Source of the DNA: Betaproteobacteria bacterium
Lineage (GTDB): Bacteria; Pseudomonadota; Gammaproteobacteria; Burkholderiales; Rhodocyclaceae
DNA: 5,477 nucleotides
Assembly: GCA_028868235.1 (NCBI GenBank)
Contig: JAGWUW010000197.1
Span: 1 to 5,477, forward strand
Reading direction: 5' to 3'
The notes under the pieces were generated by a model, which worked only from the letters and a program-made list of their open reading frames with translations, was not told the DNA's origin and made no database searches. How positions within the stretch are numbered: the first letter of the stretch is position 1; each line of letters opens with the position of its first letter. Below, in pieces: positions 1 through 5,477 of the stretch. A program made the position numbers and the translations under genes.

Positions 1-403
1 CGCCCGCCTTGGCCGTGTCACGGATCAACTGTTTCAGACTATCAGGCGGCATCGACAGCGAGGCGAACACGATCAGCTGAGGAGCGCGACCACCTTCGGT
101 CTGGTTGGCTGATGCCGTCCGCACCAGTTCATCAAAATCAATCGGCCCGGCAGGACCGCCGCCTACCCGACCTGCATTGCGCTGCATGTTAGTCTGGCCC
201 TGCTCGACCACACTACGCGCCTCGTCCTGCATATCCTTGCTACGACGCAAAACTTCATCAGCCAGCGCCTGCGCGTCCTTCTCGCCGCTCTCTCCGCGCC
301 CAAGCACAGCCTGAATGTCGAGGCCCTCGACATTCTGCGCCAGCGCGTAACTTGCACCGACAAGAGCAACACCGGCAACCGCAATGATCAATCCCCGACG
401 CAT
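1..403 (-). CDS. trbC: TrbC, F-type conjugation pilin-assembly protein, N-terminal part; 3' end outside window
   Basis: The frame opens with ATG at 403-401 and stays open for 134 codons to the window edge. A signal peptide covers residues 1-22 (MRRG, hydrophobic core, cleavage after SYALA). A charged, probably helical region follows (about 23-75, EKDAQALADEVLRRSKDMQDEARSV in two adjoining parts). A Gly-rich linker (78-86) leads to QLIVFASLSMPPDSLKQLI (109-127), the strongly conserved opening of the F-type TrbC domain, before the sequence runs out at DTAKAG. In F, TrbC is a periplasmic protein needed for pilus assembly that interacts with TraW, and its gene follows traU as here. A GGGGG stretch (411-415) lies seven bases before the start. 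The remaining part of the domain lies beyond base 1. Other open frames over this stretch are shadows. Confidence 0.93.
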   Translation of the reverse strand, partial: MRRGLIIAVAGVALVGASYALAQNVEGLDIQAVLGRGESGEKDAQALADEVLRRSKDMQDEARSVVEQGQTNMQRNAGRVGGGPAGPIDFDELVRTASANQTEGGRAPQLIVFASLSMPPDSLKQLIRDTAKAG

Positions 404-416
404 CGCACGTCCCCCA

Positions 417-1532
417 CTACAAAACGCAGCAATTGCGTTTGCGCCAAACCAAATATCCGAAATCTTCGCCGATCCCCGGAATCGCATTGCCCGACCCCGG
501 CTTCATGTCGCTGGCGCCAATCGGCGGGCACGCCCAACGACCCTTGACCATTGGCGAAGGTATCGTGGCTTGAAACCGATATTGCTGCTTGCGCATGATC
601 GGCATCACATACTTGCCGCACAGGCCCTTGCTGCCCATCGTCCCCCACGCAATCGCCTGACGGTGAAGCTTGTAAGCAAACCGCGACAAGGCCAGACGGC
701 TCGACTGGATCTCGCCAACGTGCGCCGCAATATTGCCGTTCATCGGGTACATCGGACCAAGGCAGCCCGCGCACCAGAACAACGGATCAAGCGGCAGCTT
801 CGTCGTCGCCGCAGCACAGTCCGCCGCACACGCAACCTGCGCGATCGGATTGGCAAAGATCGCGACTTCCGGATTGATCAAGGCGGTAAGCGTATCATCC
901 TGCCACAGCGGATCGATCTCGGTCACATAAGCGATATCGAACGAGGACTGCTCCATGCAGCCCATGTCCGTGAGGATTTCCATCCAGTAGAGAAGCGGAT
1001 AGACGTACCAATGCACATGCCACTTGGCGCCGCCATTGTTGCCATCGCCGCCCGGCGAAGCCCTGCCCCGCCCGATATTAAATCCGGGCGAAATCTTCTT
1101 CCCGCCAAGGCTGGTAAAGCACCACGGCTTCGTCGTGACATCCGCCAGACGAACCGGCTCCCAAAACCCTGCAGCAATCCCGATCCTGGGAATAGGCGAG
1201 CCACAAGCGCAGACCGGGAACGACGGGTTTTCGGTATCAGGCCGATCCCCCGGAAAAATCTTCATCCCTCCGACCGACAGCGGAAACAGGCATGACCAGC
1301 AAACGTCGGTCACCGGATTGACGAACCGACCCGTGCATTTACCCGGCGTTGAACTTGAATTCGCAGTACCGCCCGCAGTGTTCGTCACCGCCTGCGTTGT
1401 CGTCACACTCTGCGCCGACACCCGACCAGCCCCAACCAGCAAGAACAGCCCAACCAGGACAAACGCTAGGGCAAGCTGAACGGACCGCACTGACCGGGAA
1501 ACAGCCGACCACCAAGGAAAGAACCGCGTCAT
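417..1532 (-). CDS. traU: TraU, F-type conjugation cysteine-rich periplasmic protein
   Basis: TraU is a disulfide-rich periplasmic protein of F-type systems; in F it matters more for DNA transfer and mating-pair function than for pilus formation. The product has 371 residues, somewhat longer than F TraU (about 330). A long signal peptide covers about 1-40 (basic region to residue 17, hydrophobic 18-35, cleavage after VSA). A Thr/Ser/Gly-rich linker follows (41-64). The conserved body starts at GKCTGRFVNPVTDVCWSC (64-81) and includes CACGSP (108-113), GCMEQSSFDIAYVTEIDPLW (191-210), FANPIAQVACAADC (226-239), WCAGCLGPMYP (253-263) and LCGKY (304-308). I count 15 cysteines after the signal peptide, ending in a CC pair near the C-terminus. 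The ATG has GGGAGG nine bases upstream, inside traW. TrbC starts 13 bases after the TAG stop. Identification is secure. Confidence 0.97.
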   Translation of the reverse strand: MTRFFPWWSAVSRSVRSVQLALAFVLVGLFLLVGAGRVSAQSVTTTQAVTNTAGGTANSSSTPGKCTGRFVNPVTDVCWSCLFPLSVGGMKIFPGDRPDTENPSFPVCACGSPIPRIGIAAGFWEPVRLADVTTKPWCFTSLGGKKISPGFNIGRGRASPGGDGNNGGAKWHVHWYVYPLLYWMEILTDMGCMEQSSFDIAYVTEIDPLWQDDTLTALINPEVAIFANPIAQVACAADCAAATTKLPLDPLFWCAGCLGPMYPMNGNIAAHVGEIQSSRLALSRFAYKLHRQAIAWGTMGSKGLCGKYVMPIMRKQQYRFQATIPSPMVKGRWACPPIGASDMKPGSGNAIPGIGEDFGYLVWRKRNCCVL

Positions 1533-1535
1533 GTT

Positions 1536-2168
1536 CTAGCGCCTCCCGATGCCAACAGGAATCTCGGACACCCGCATCACCCTGCCATTCTGCTCAACAA
1601 CGGCAGGCACAGCCTGAATTCCGAACCGACCGATCAGGAACCCGCCCTGATCAAAGTAAAACCGCCGCTGGTAGCGCGTCATCGCCTCGAGCGGCGCGCC
1701 CTTGACCATGATAATCTTGGCGTTTGCGTCAGTGTATTTCCCCAGCGCCCATTCGACCTGTTCGGGGACATCGCCGTCAATGAACACCATAGCCTGGCGC
1801 ACAGTCACCAGATCGAGCGGGTTTACCCGCTGACCAGCCTTGGCGATCAAATTGCCCTTCGTATCAGACACATCATGATCAAGCGTCATCCCCGGATCAT
1901 AGGTCCAGGTACGCGGCCGAACGGCAAACCCAACACCCACAACCGGAACCGGACGACGAACCTTTGCCTCGCTTCTGCGCGCAAATTCCTCATTCATCCG
2001 CGTAATTTCACCGCTCTGCTCAAGCCGAGTCAGCTTCGCCTGAATCGTCCGCAGGAAATCGGGTTCCACCACCGCAAAAACTGCGCCCTGCTGTCCATAG
2101 TCACGCGCCAGAGCCGGTGACCCAACCAGAGCCGCCAACCCCACCAGACAGGCCCACAGGGGCTTCAC
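1536..2168 (-). CDS. traW: TraW, F-type conjugation periplasmic pilus-assembly protein
   Basis: TraW is a periplasmic protein required for F pilus assembly, and in F it works with TrbC and TraU. The 210-residue product matches the usual TraW length. A signal peptide covers 1-21 (charged MK, hydrophobic core, cleavage after SPALA). The mature end RDYGQQGAVFAVVEPDFL (22-39) is the TraW hallmark. A charged, probably helical stretch (40-72) follows. The C-terminal domain contains KIIMVKGAP (151-159), FYFDQGGFLIGRFGI (170-184) and VPAVVEQNGR (187-196), all typical of the family. The GTG start overlaps the peptidase stop as GTGA and has AAGG seven to eight bases upstream (2176-2179). The next gene, traU, begins three bases after the TAG stop. 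The C-terminal domain has a thioredoxin-like look (a VPA loop before a strand) but no CxxC pair, so no redox role is suggested. Confidence 0.95.
   Translation of the reverse strand: MKPLWACLVGLAALVGSPALARDYGQQGAVFAVVEPDFLRTIQAKLTRLEQSGEITRMNEEFARRSEAKVRRPVPVVGVGFAVRPRTWTYDPGMTLDHDVSDTKGNLIAKAGQRVNPLDLVTVRQAMVFIDGDVPEQVEWALGKYTDANAKIIMVKGAPLEAMTRYQRRFYFDQGGFLIGRFGIQAVPAVVEQNGRVMRVSEIPVGIGRR
1542..1547 (-). promoter_or_regulatory. traU: Shine-Dalgarno GGGAGG of traU, inside the traW end
   Basis: On the minus strand GGGAGG lies in the last codons of traW, nine bases before the traU ATG (1532-1530). It supports the full-length traU start, which also gives the cleanest signal peptide. Confidence 0.65.
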
Positions 2169-2719
2169 AGGATCACCTTCGTCGCCGTACCGACGATCTG
2201 ACCCCGACAGACAAACCCAATCGCGGCATAACGGCTATCGAAGCCGTCCTTGTGCGGACTACCCATGTAATAGCACCCCTCTGGAATGACCCCGGTCGGT
2301 CCTGCCTCAAGCGGCTCGCCGCGCGAGGACAGTGGCTTCAAAACACCCACCTGAACGCGCTGACCCGAACCGGCCGGCACAACAAACACCCGGCCATCAA
2401 TCCGCTCGATCCGGTCACCCGGAACGCCATAAGCGATCTTGCCAAACGCTGCCGGAACCTCGCCAAAATGCGACACCACCAGCTTGTTACGCGGCGGCAT
2501 GAAAAAGCTTACAGCTCCGCGGGACGGCTCCCCTCCGCGCTCAACGACGTATGCCCAATTCGGCAAAGACGGGGACCGATTGATCAGGAAGAGATGCGAA
2601 CGCGCAGCATCATCAACCACCCTCCAACCGGCCAGCAAGACGACCAGAACCGCCGTGTAACCGACATACCTACGCAGGTTCCCGCTTGGGCGGGGGCTCT
2701 CAGTTGCCACCGACGCCAT
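2165..2719 (-). CDS. traF: TraF-type conjugative transfer signal peptidase (S26 serine peptidase)
   Basis: This is a membrane-bound serine peptidase of the IncP TraF / signal peptidase I family. The RP4 enzyme matures and cyclises the TrbC pilin. From the ATG at 2719 the protein has 184 residues. One membrane segment covers about 18-36. The motif NRSPSLPNWAY (47-57) corresponds to N-x-T-x-S-x-P-x-G-x-Y, with Ser51 as nucleophile and Trp in place of the usual Gly. GKIAYGVPGD (93-102) supplies Lys94 as general base. GFDSRY (159-164) is the conserved C-terminal box. The start is uncertain: ATG at 2731, TTG at 2749 and GTG at 2710 are in frame, but 2719 has a GGGG stretch six bases upstream while 2731 has none. 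The gene overlaps trbI by about 20 bases, and its TGA overlaps the traW GTG. Despite the name, it is unrelated to the thioredoxin-like TraF of the F plasmid. Its substrate is not in the window; the pilin is the likely one. Confidence 0.92.
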   Translation of the reverse strand: MASVATESPRPSGNLRRYVGYTAVLVVLLAGWRVVDDAARSHLFLINRSPSLPNWAYVVERGGEPSRGAVSFFMPPRNKLVVSHFGEVPAAFGKIAYGVPGDRIERIDGRVFVVPAGSGQRVQVGVLKPLSSRGEPLEAGPTGVIPEGCYYMGSPHKDGFDSRYAAIGFVCRGQIVGTATKVIL

Positions 2720-3344
2720 TGGAGACCCCATCAGAAGTAACCGGCGCAACCCCAGCGCCCGCCGGACCAGAAGGCATCATTGCGCCGCCCTGACCGCCTG
2801 GAAAGCCCTGCCCTGCAGGCAATCCCGCGCCCGGCGCAGCCCCGACACCAGCAGCCGGCGGGGCAACCGCCGCACCCGCTACGCGCGGCGGCGGATTAGC
2901 CGTAATCAGCTTCCCAACCGCCTCACGCACGTCAGGCGTGATATCAGGAACCGACGACCCAACTACGGCCTCACCAACCAGAATCGTTTCGCCACCGTCA
3001 GCCCGCGCCTTCAGCACCGCCTGCAGCGTTTGCATGTAATGGCGCGTATCCGCATCGGTCTGCTCAGGGCTATTGCCCGACCGAGCCTCAGCCATGACAA
3101 AGTCATTGGCCATTGCCGCCAGACTGACCGCCACAATCCGCTTCTCGCCGAGAGCAACGATCTCGCGCGTCGCCCAGGCTCCCCACACGACAGCGCCAAG
3201 CAAAGCCGCACCGCCAAGCAGCTGACCCCAACTGAAGCCGGCGAAACCCGACTTCCGGCCCGCCACAACAGCTGCAGGAATCTCAACCCCCTTGGCGGGA
3301 GCTACATCTGCTACGAATTTATCCTGCTCCGGCAATTCGGACAT
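2700..3344 (-). CDS. trbI: TrbI, F-type conjugation inner-membrane protein, with extended Gly/Ala/Pro-rich tail
   Basis: F-type TrbI is a bitopic inner-membrane protein linked to pilus assembly and retraction behaviour. This protein has 214 residues from the ATG at 3344. A polar cytoplasmic N-terminus (1-36) leads to one membrane segment (about 37-57). A periplasmic region resembling the TrbI family follows (70-150): KRIVAVSLAAMANDFVMAEA, then the distinctive ILVGEAVVGSSVPDIT (121-136). Residues 150-214 are a low-complexity tail of Gly, Ala and Pro, absent from the 128-residue F TrbI. The position just after traC and before traW matches F, allowing for the accessory genes. The tail is probably disordered and might span the periplasm or peptidoglycan. 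Its 3' end overlaps the peptidase gene by about 20 bases. The family call rests on the central motif and context, so it is good but less certain than for TraC or TraU. Confidence 0.8.
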   Translation of the reverse strand: MSELPEQDKFVADVAPAKGVEIPAAVVAGRKSGFAGFSWGQLLGGAALLGAVVWGAWATREIVALGEKRIVAVSLAAMANDFVMAEARSGNSPEQTDADTRHYMQTLQAVLKARADGGETILVGEAVVGSSVPDITPDVREAVGKLITANPPPRVAGAAVAPPAAGVGAAPGAGLPAGQGFPGGQGGAMMPSGPAGAGVAPVTSDGVSNGVGGN

Positions 3345-3350
3345 TACCAA

Positions 3351-3355
3351 CTCCT
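3351..3355 (-). promoter_or_regulatory. trbI: Shine-Dalgarno AGGAG that fixes the trbI start
   Basis: On the minus strand AGGAG overlaps the TAG stop of the DUF2726 gene and lies six bases before the ATG at 3344-3342. A TTG two codons upstream (3350-3348) would touch the site almost directly, so the ATG is the better start. Confidence 0.75.
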
Positions 3356-3872
3356 ATTGAACTGAAAGATTGAGGACATCAGCGCGAATGCCCGCCACCG
3401 CAGGCACCCTCCCGGCCCGGAAACGTACCGTCCGATAGCCCGCTGCCGCTGTCATGGAATCGCGCAGGGCATCGCGCCCAGCATGATGAGAAAGGTCATC
3501 AAGCTCGACCAAGGCCACGACTACGCCTTCATGATCCTCGACAACGAAATCGACGATCTTGCTCGAAAACCTATTCCGAACACTCATCAATTCTCGCTGA
3601 TCCGAGCCCTTAACCGCCCGCATCAACGCCCCCATCGAGACCTGCACATAAACACGGCACTCGGGAACGGCGTCCTCCAGCTGATAGAGAAACCGCCGTT
3701 CCGTTGCGGTCAGCAGCGGCTTGGCCTTCACCTTTCCGCGAAACGAGAAACCACCACCACCGCGCCGCAACAGCACCGCCACAATCGCAAGCCCCAGAAA
3801 GAGCGCAACCAACGGCGGACTAAGCAAAGCGCTCAGCGAACCACCAACAGCACCGGCAACCGGATCACTCAT
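3354..3872 (-). CDS. Membrane-anchored DUF2726 domain protein (nuclease-like fold predicted)
   Basis: The protein has 172 residues from the ATG at 3872, chosen because of its AGGAG site and ATGA overlap. Residues about 12-35 form one membrane segment, followed by RRGGGG and a basic linker (RGKVKAK), so the C-terminal domain should face the cytoplasm. Residues about 53-152 match the DUF2726 pattern. LLTATERRFLYQLE (53-66) matches the usual opening. KIVDFVV (105-111, with D108) and LVELDDLSHH (121-130, with E123, D125, D126, H129) match the core. RD at 133-134 and AGYRTVRF (144-151) close it. DUF2726 is generally regarded as related to the restriction-endonuclease-like PD-(D/E)XK fold; D108 and E123 would be the metal ligands, but Asp stands where a catalytic Lys is expected. 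Catalysis is therefore unproven. It lies between the unknown membrane gene and trbI, and the TAG stop overlaps the trbI ribosome binding site. A role in DNA handling during transfer is inference. Confidence 0.85.
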   Translation of the reverse strand: MSDPVAGAVGGSLSALLSPPLVALFLGLAIVAVLLRRGGGGFSFRGKVKAKPLLTATERRFLYQLEDAVPECRVYVQVSMGALMRAVKGSDQRELMSVRNRFSSKIVDFVVEDHEGVVVALVELDDLSHHAGRDALRDSMTAAAGYRTVRFRAGRVPAVAGIRADVLNLSVQ

Positions 3873-4189
3873 CCGCGCTTCTCCTGCGGAGACGCCAGCG
3901 CAGCCCGCAGCGCACCAAACCGGGCCCAGCCAAGAACCGCGACAGCTGAGCCGAAAATCCAAACCACGATGCGCACGAATTCAGCCCGAGATGCAGCCGA
4001 AGCATCCAGAAAGTGCGACGCCAGATTGCCCCCTTCGTGAAAGAACCCTTCCCAGCTGCCATTGGCCAGCATGATGAACAACACGGCGATCAAGCCCAAT
4101 CCGGCCAGCGCGTTGACGGCCATCCACGACGCCACGCTCAGCACCCAAAATGCGACCAGCCCAGGGGGAGGAACGCTAGGCAGTCTCAC
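3869..4189 (-). CDS. Small hydrophobic membrane protein of the tra operon, function unknown
   Basis: I do not recognise this 106-residue protein. It begins with GTG, overlapping the traC stop, and has a good GGAGG site. A long hydrophobic stretch covers residues 11-42, either one long helix or two short ones. It is followed by a polar loop with acidic and aromatic residues (43-70, SWEGFFHEGG) and a second membrane segment (about 71-89). The short tail is rich in Arg and Lys (RFGALRAALASPQEKRG), so the C-terminus is probably cytoplasmic by the positive-inside rule. There is no signal-peptidase site, lipobox or known motif. Its stop overlaps the next start as ATGA, so it is probably coupled to the DUF2726 gene and may work with it. 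The F plasmid has no gene at this place between traC and trbI. Possible roles such as inner-membrane scaffold or partner of the DUF2726 protein are guesses. Confidence 0.75.
   Translation of the reverse strand: MRLPSVPPPGLVAFWVLSVASWMAVNALAGLGLIAVLFIMLANGSWEGFFHEGGNLASHFLDASAASRAEFVRIVVWIFGSAVAVLGWARFGALRAALASPQEKRG
3881..3885 (-). promoter_or_regulatory. Shine-Dalgarno AGGAG that fixes the DUF2726 start
   Basis: On the minus strand AGGAG stands eight bases before the ATG at 3872-3870. The open frame extends 30 codons further upstream to 3962, but this site and the ATGA overlap with the preceding stop (3871-3869) favour the shorter protein. Confidence 0.75.
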
Positions 4190-5477
4190 TCGGCCGCCTC
4201 CAGCTCAAACTGGCCTTCCAGCGGTGACCACTTGCCCGGATCGTCAGGATACGCGATGCGCTCAATCGCCTGCGCCATCGGGAACCCGCGCTCGACCAGC
4301 CTCTCGACCGCAGCGAATACCTGCGGGCTCGATGAGAACACCGTCGCCGAATAGGGATCGAGGACAAGCCGTCCAACAGCCAGCGTTTCCGGCCCCTTGA
4401 TCATCATGTCCGAGTATTCGACGCCGTTCCGCTTCAACGACCGCAGCAACGCCTCAACGCCGTCACTCATGTCAAACCGGCCGAGCTTCGCGAAGTCAGT
4501 GATCGTCTCGGGCTTCTGCTGCAGGATCACCGACCAGTCGCTATTCTCCAGCGCAGCGATCGACCCCTCGGACTTGTAATAGTCGTTGAGCGACTGCGTC
4601 GCCGTAATCAGCGACCCACCATATTTCCGGCAGGTACGCGCATAGGCTTCGATGAAGTCAGCCATCGATCCGCCCTTGAGCATCTGCCACGCTTCATCGA
4701 GCAACAACGCCTTCTTGGTTGACCTGTCCTCGCGCATCGCCTGGCTCGACAGAAACATGATCGCGCTCAGCACCACCGAACGCAGCTCCTCACGCGAAGC
4801 CAGATCCGACAATTCAAACACCGTCAGACTAGCCCCGATCTTGAGCGATGCCTTGCCCTGAAAGAATTTGCCGTAGGTTCCGCTCGAGGAAAACGGACGC
4901 ATACCGATCGCCAGAGCCTCACCCTGGACATGCCCGGTCTGTTCCAGTGCCGCGATCACCCCATCGACCGAACCATCGACACCGTGGGCCTCAAATTCAG
5001 CATTGACCGCGCCATCCACCAGGCCGACTTCAGTATCGTCGAGCCTGCTAGACGGCCGCGCCATCTGGCCGATGATCGCCTTGAGCATCGCAATGCAATC
5101 GAGCTTGTAGTCCTCGTTCCGCGCTGCCTCGTACCCGTCGATCATCGAGAACGGATTGAGCTTCAGGCCACCGTTCATCGTGAACTCGACGAACTCGCCT
5201 TGCTGCAACTTGCAGCTATGTTCGAAGCTGCGGCCGTCATCGATCACAATGACCTTCGCGCCCGCACCCACCAACGCAGCAGTGATCTCCTGAAGCGCCA
5301 CCGACTTGCCCGACCCGGACTTGCCGAAGACGGCCACGTTATGGTTCCCGGCATTGTTCTCGAAAGGAGACCAGAAGAAGGGCTGACCACGGCGACCCAA
5401 CAGAAGCATATGCGGGACATTCGAACCCGTATATTCGCCCTGGACCGGAGCGATATTGGCCACCGTTGTGGTCAACA
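4186..5477 (-). CDS. traC: TraC, F-type conjugation ATPase (VirB4 family), C-terminal part; 5' end outside window
   Basis: This is the cytoplasmic, inner-membrane-associated ATPase that drives F-type pilus assembly. About 430 residues of the C-terminal ATPase half are visible. Numbering from the codon at 5475, Walker A is GKSGSGKS (51-58), in a typical setting after a WSPFENNAGNHN stretch. Walker B is KALLLDEAW (255-263, with D260 and E261), followed by the conserved GGSLITATQS block (286-295). VIVIDDGRSFEH (75-86) is also typical of the family. TraC proteins are usually about 800-900 residues, so roughly the first half lies beyond base 5477. The codon at 5475 is TTG and is almost certainly an internal leucine, not a start, because the family's N-terminal domain should precede it and the frame stays open to the edge. 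The TGA stop overlaps the GTG start of the next gene (GTGA). Identification of the family is secure. Confidence 0.95.
   Translation of the reverse strand, partial: LTTTVANIAPVQGEYTGSNVPHMLLLGRRGQPFFWSPFENNAGNHNVAVFGKSGSGKSVALQEITAALVGAGAKVIVIDDGRSFEHSCKLQQGEFVEFTMNGGLKLNPFSMIDGYEAARNEDYKLDCIAMLKAIIGQMARPSSRLDDTEVGLVDGAVNAEFEAHGVDGSVDGVIAALEQTGHVQGEALAIGMRPFSSSGTYGKFFQGKASLKIGASLTVFELSDLASREELRSVVLSAIMFLSSQAMREDRSTKKALLLDEAWQMLKGGSMADFIEAYARTCRKYGGSLITATQSLNDYYKSEGSIAALENSDWSVILQQKPETITDFAKLGRFDMSDGVEALLRSLKRNGVEYSDMMIKGPETLAVGRLVLDPYSATVFSSSPQVFAAVERLVERGFPMAQAIERIAYPDDPGKWSPLEGQFELEAAE
4197..4201 (-). promoter_or_regulatory. Shine-Dalgarno GGAGG for the small membrane protein, inside the traC end
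   Basis: On the minus strand GGAGG lies seven bases before the GTG at 4189-4187. It supports this non-ATG start even though it lies inside the last codons of traC. The GTG overlaps the traC stop as GTGA, an arrangement typical of translational coupling. Confidence 0.7.

Noticed and set aside
163..384. A minus-strand 73-codon frame overlapping the trbC start region.
   Set aside because: It is Arg-rich and out of frame with the signal peptide and TrbC motif read from 403, so it is a shadow of trbC.
404..416. The 13-base gap between traU and trbC as a possible terminator or promoter.
   Set aside because: It is too short and contains only a G-rich stretch that serves as the trbC ribosome binding site; no hairpin is present.
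417..431. The TraU C-terminus CCVL looks like a eukaryotic prenylation (CaaX) box.
   Set aside because: TraU is an exported bacterial periplasmic protein that would not meet prenyltransferases; the match is four residues long and probably chance.
384..1295. A 303-codon open frame on the plus strand opposite traU.
   Set aside because: It is antisense to a clearly identified TraU. Its product is Arg/Pro/His-rich with no motif, as expected for a GC-rich shadow frame.
2117..2740. A 207-codon open frame on the plus strand opposite the peptidase gene.
   Set aside because: It is antisense to the S26 peptidase, has low-complexity Pro/Arg/Thr composition, and no convincing start context.
3873..3962. 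An N-terminal extension of the DUF2726 protein by 30 residues to 3962.
   Set aside because: It would overlap the upstream membrane gene extensively, has a Cys/Trp-rich unusual composition, and the ATG at 3872 has a good ribosome site and ATGA overlap.
5473..5475. TTG at 5475 as the start of a short 429-residue TraC.
   Set aside because: The frame is open to the window edge and the conserved N-terminal half of the VirB4/TraC family must lie upstream, so this is an internal Leu codon.

Overview
The window is a continuous stretch of an F-type (MPF-F) conjugative transfer operon. Every supported gene lies on the minus strand, so the operon reads from high to low coordinates. The order is traC (3' part) – small two-segment membrane protein – membrane-anchored DUF2726 protein – trbI – S26 peptidase traF – traW – traU – trbC (5' part). 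Both ends are cut inside genes. The base composition is GC-rich. The style of the Tra proteins (TrbI with a long tail, an IncP-TraF-like peptidase between trbI and traW) suggests an alphaproteobacterial plasmid or integrative element, most likely from a sphingomonad such as Novosphingobium, Sphingobium or Sphingopyxis. The host assignment is inferred from resemblance only; the window holds no replication or rRNA marker.

Layout in transcription order: 5477-4186 is the C-terminal ATPase half of TraC (VirB4 family), the pilus-assembly motor. 4189-3869 is a 106-residue membrane protein I cannot name. 3872-3354 is a 172-residue protein with one N-terminal membrane segment and a DUF2726 (nuclease-like) domain. 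3344-2700 is TrbI, a bitopic inner-membrane protein with a Gly/Ala/Pro-rich tail. 2719-2165 is a TraF-like serine peptidase with a Ser/Lys dyad. 2168-1536 is TraW, 1532-417 is TraU, and from 403 to the window edge is the N-terminal 134 residues of TrbC, all three with signal peptides.

The set fits one machine. TraC powers pilus assembly from the cytoplasm. TrbI sits in the inner membrane. The S26 peptidase probably matures the pilin or another substrate. TraW, TraU and TrbC are periplasmic pilus-assembly or mating-pair factors. Apart from the two accessory genes and the peptidase, the order traC-trbI-traW-traU-trbC is that of the F plasmid.

Genes are packed with almost no spacing: two GTGA overlaps, one ATGA overlap, one 20-base overlap, and gaps of 3 to 13 bases. 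No internal promoter or terminator is visible, so all are probably translated from one long mRNA starting upstream of the window. No tRNA, rRNA, CRISPR array, insertion sequence or non-coding stretch longer than about 15 bases was seen. The part most worth a second look is the accessory pair between traC and trbI, especially the membrane-tethered DUF2726 protein.
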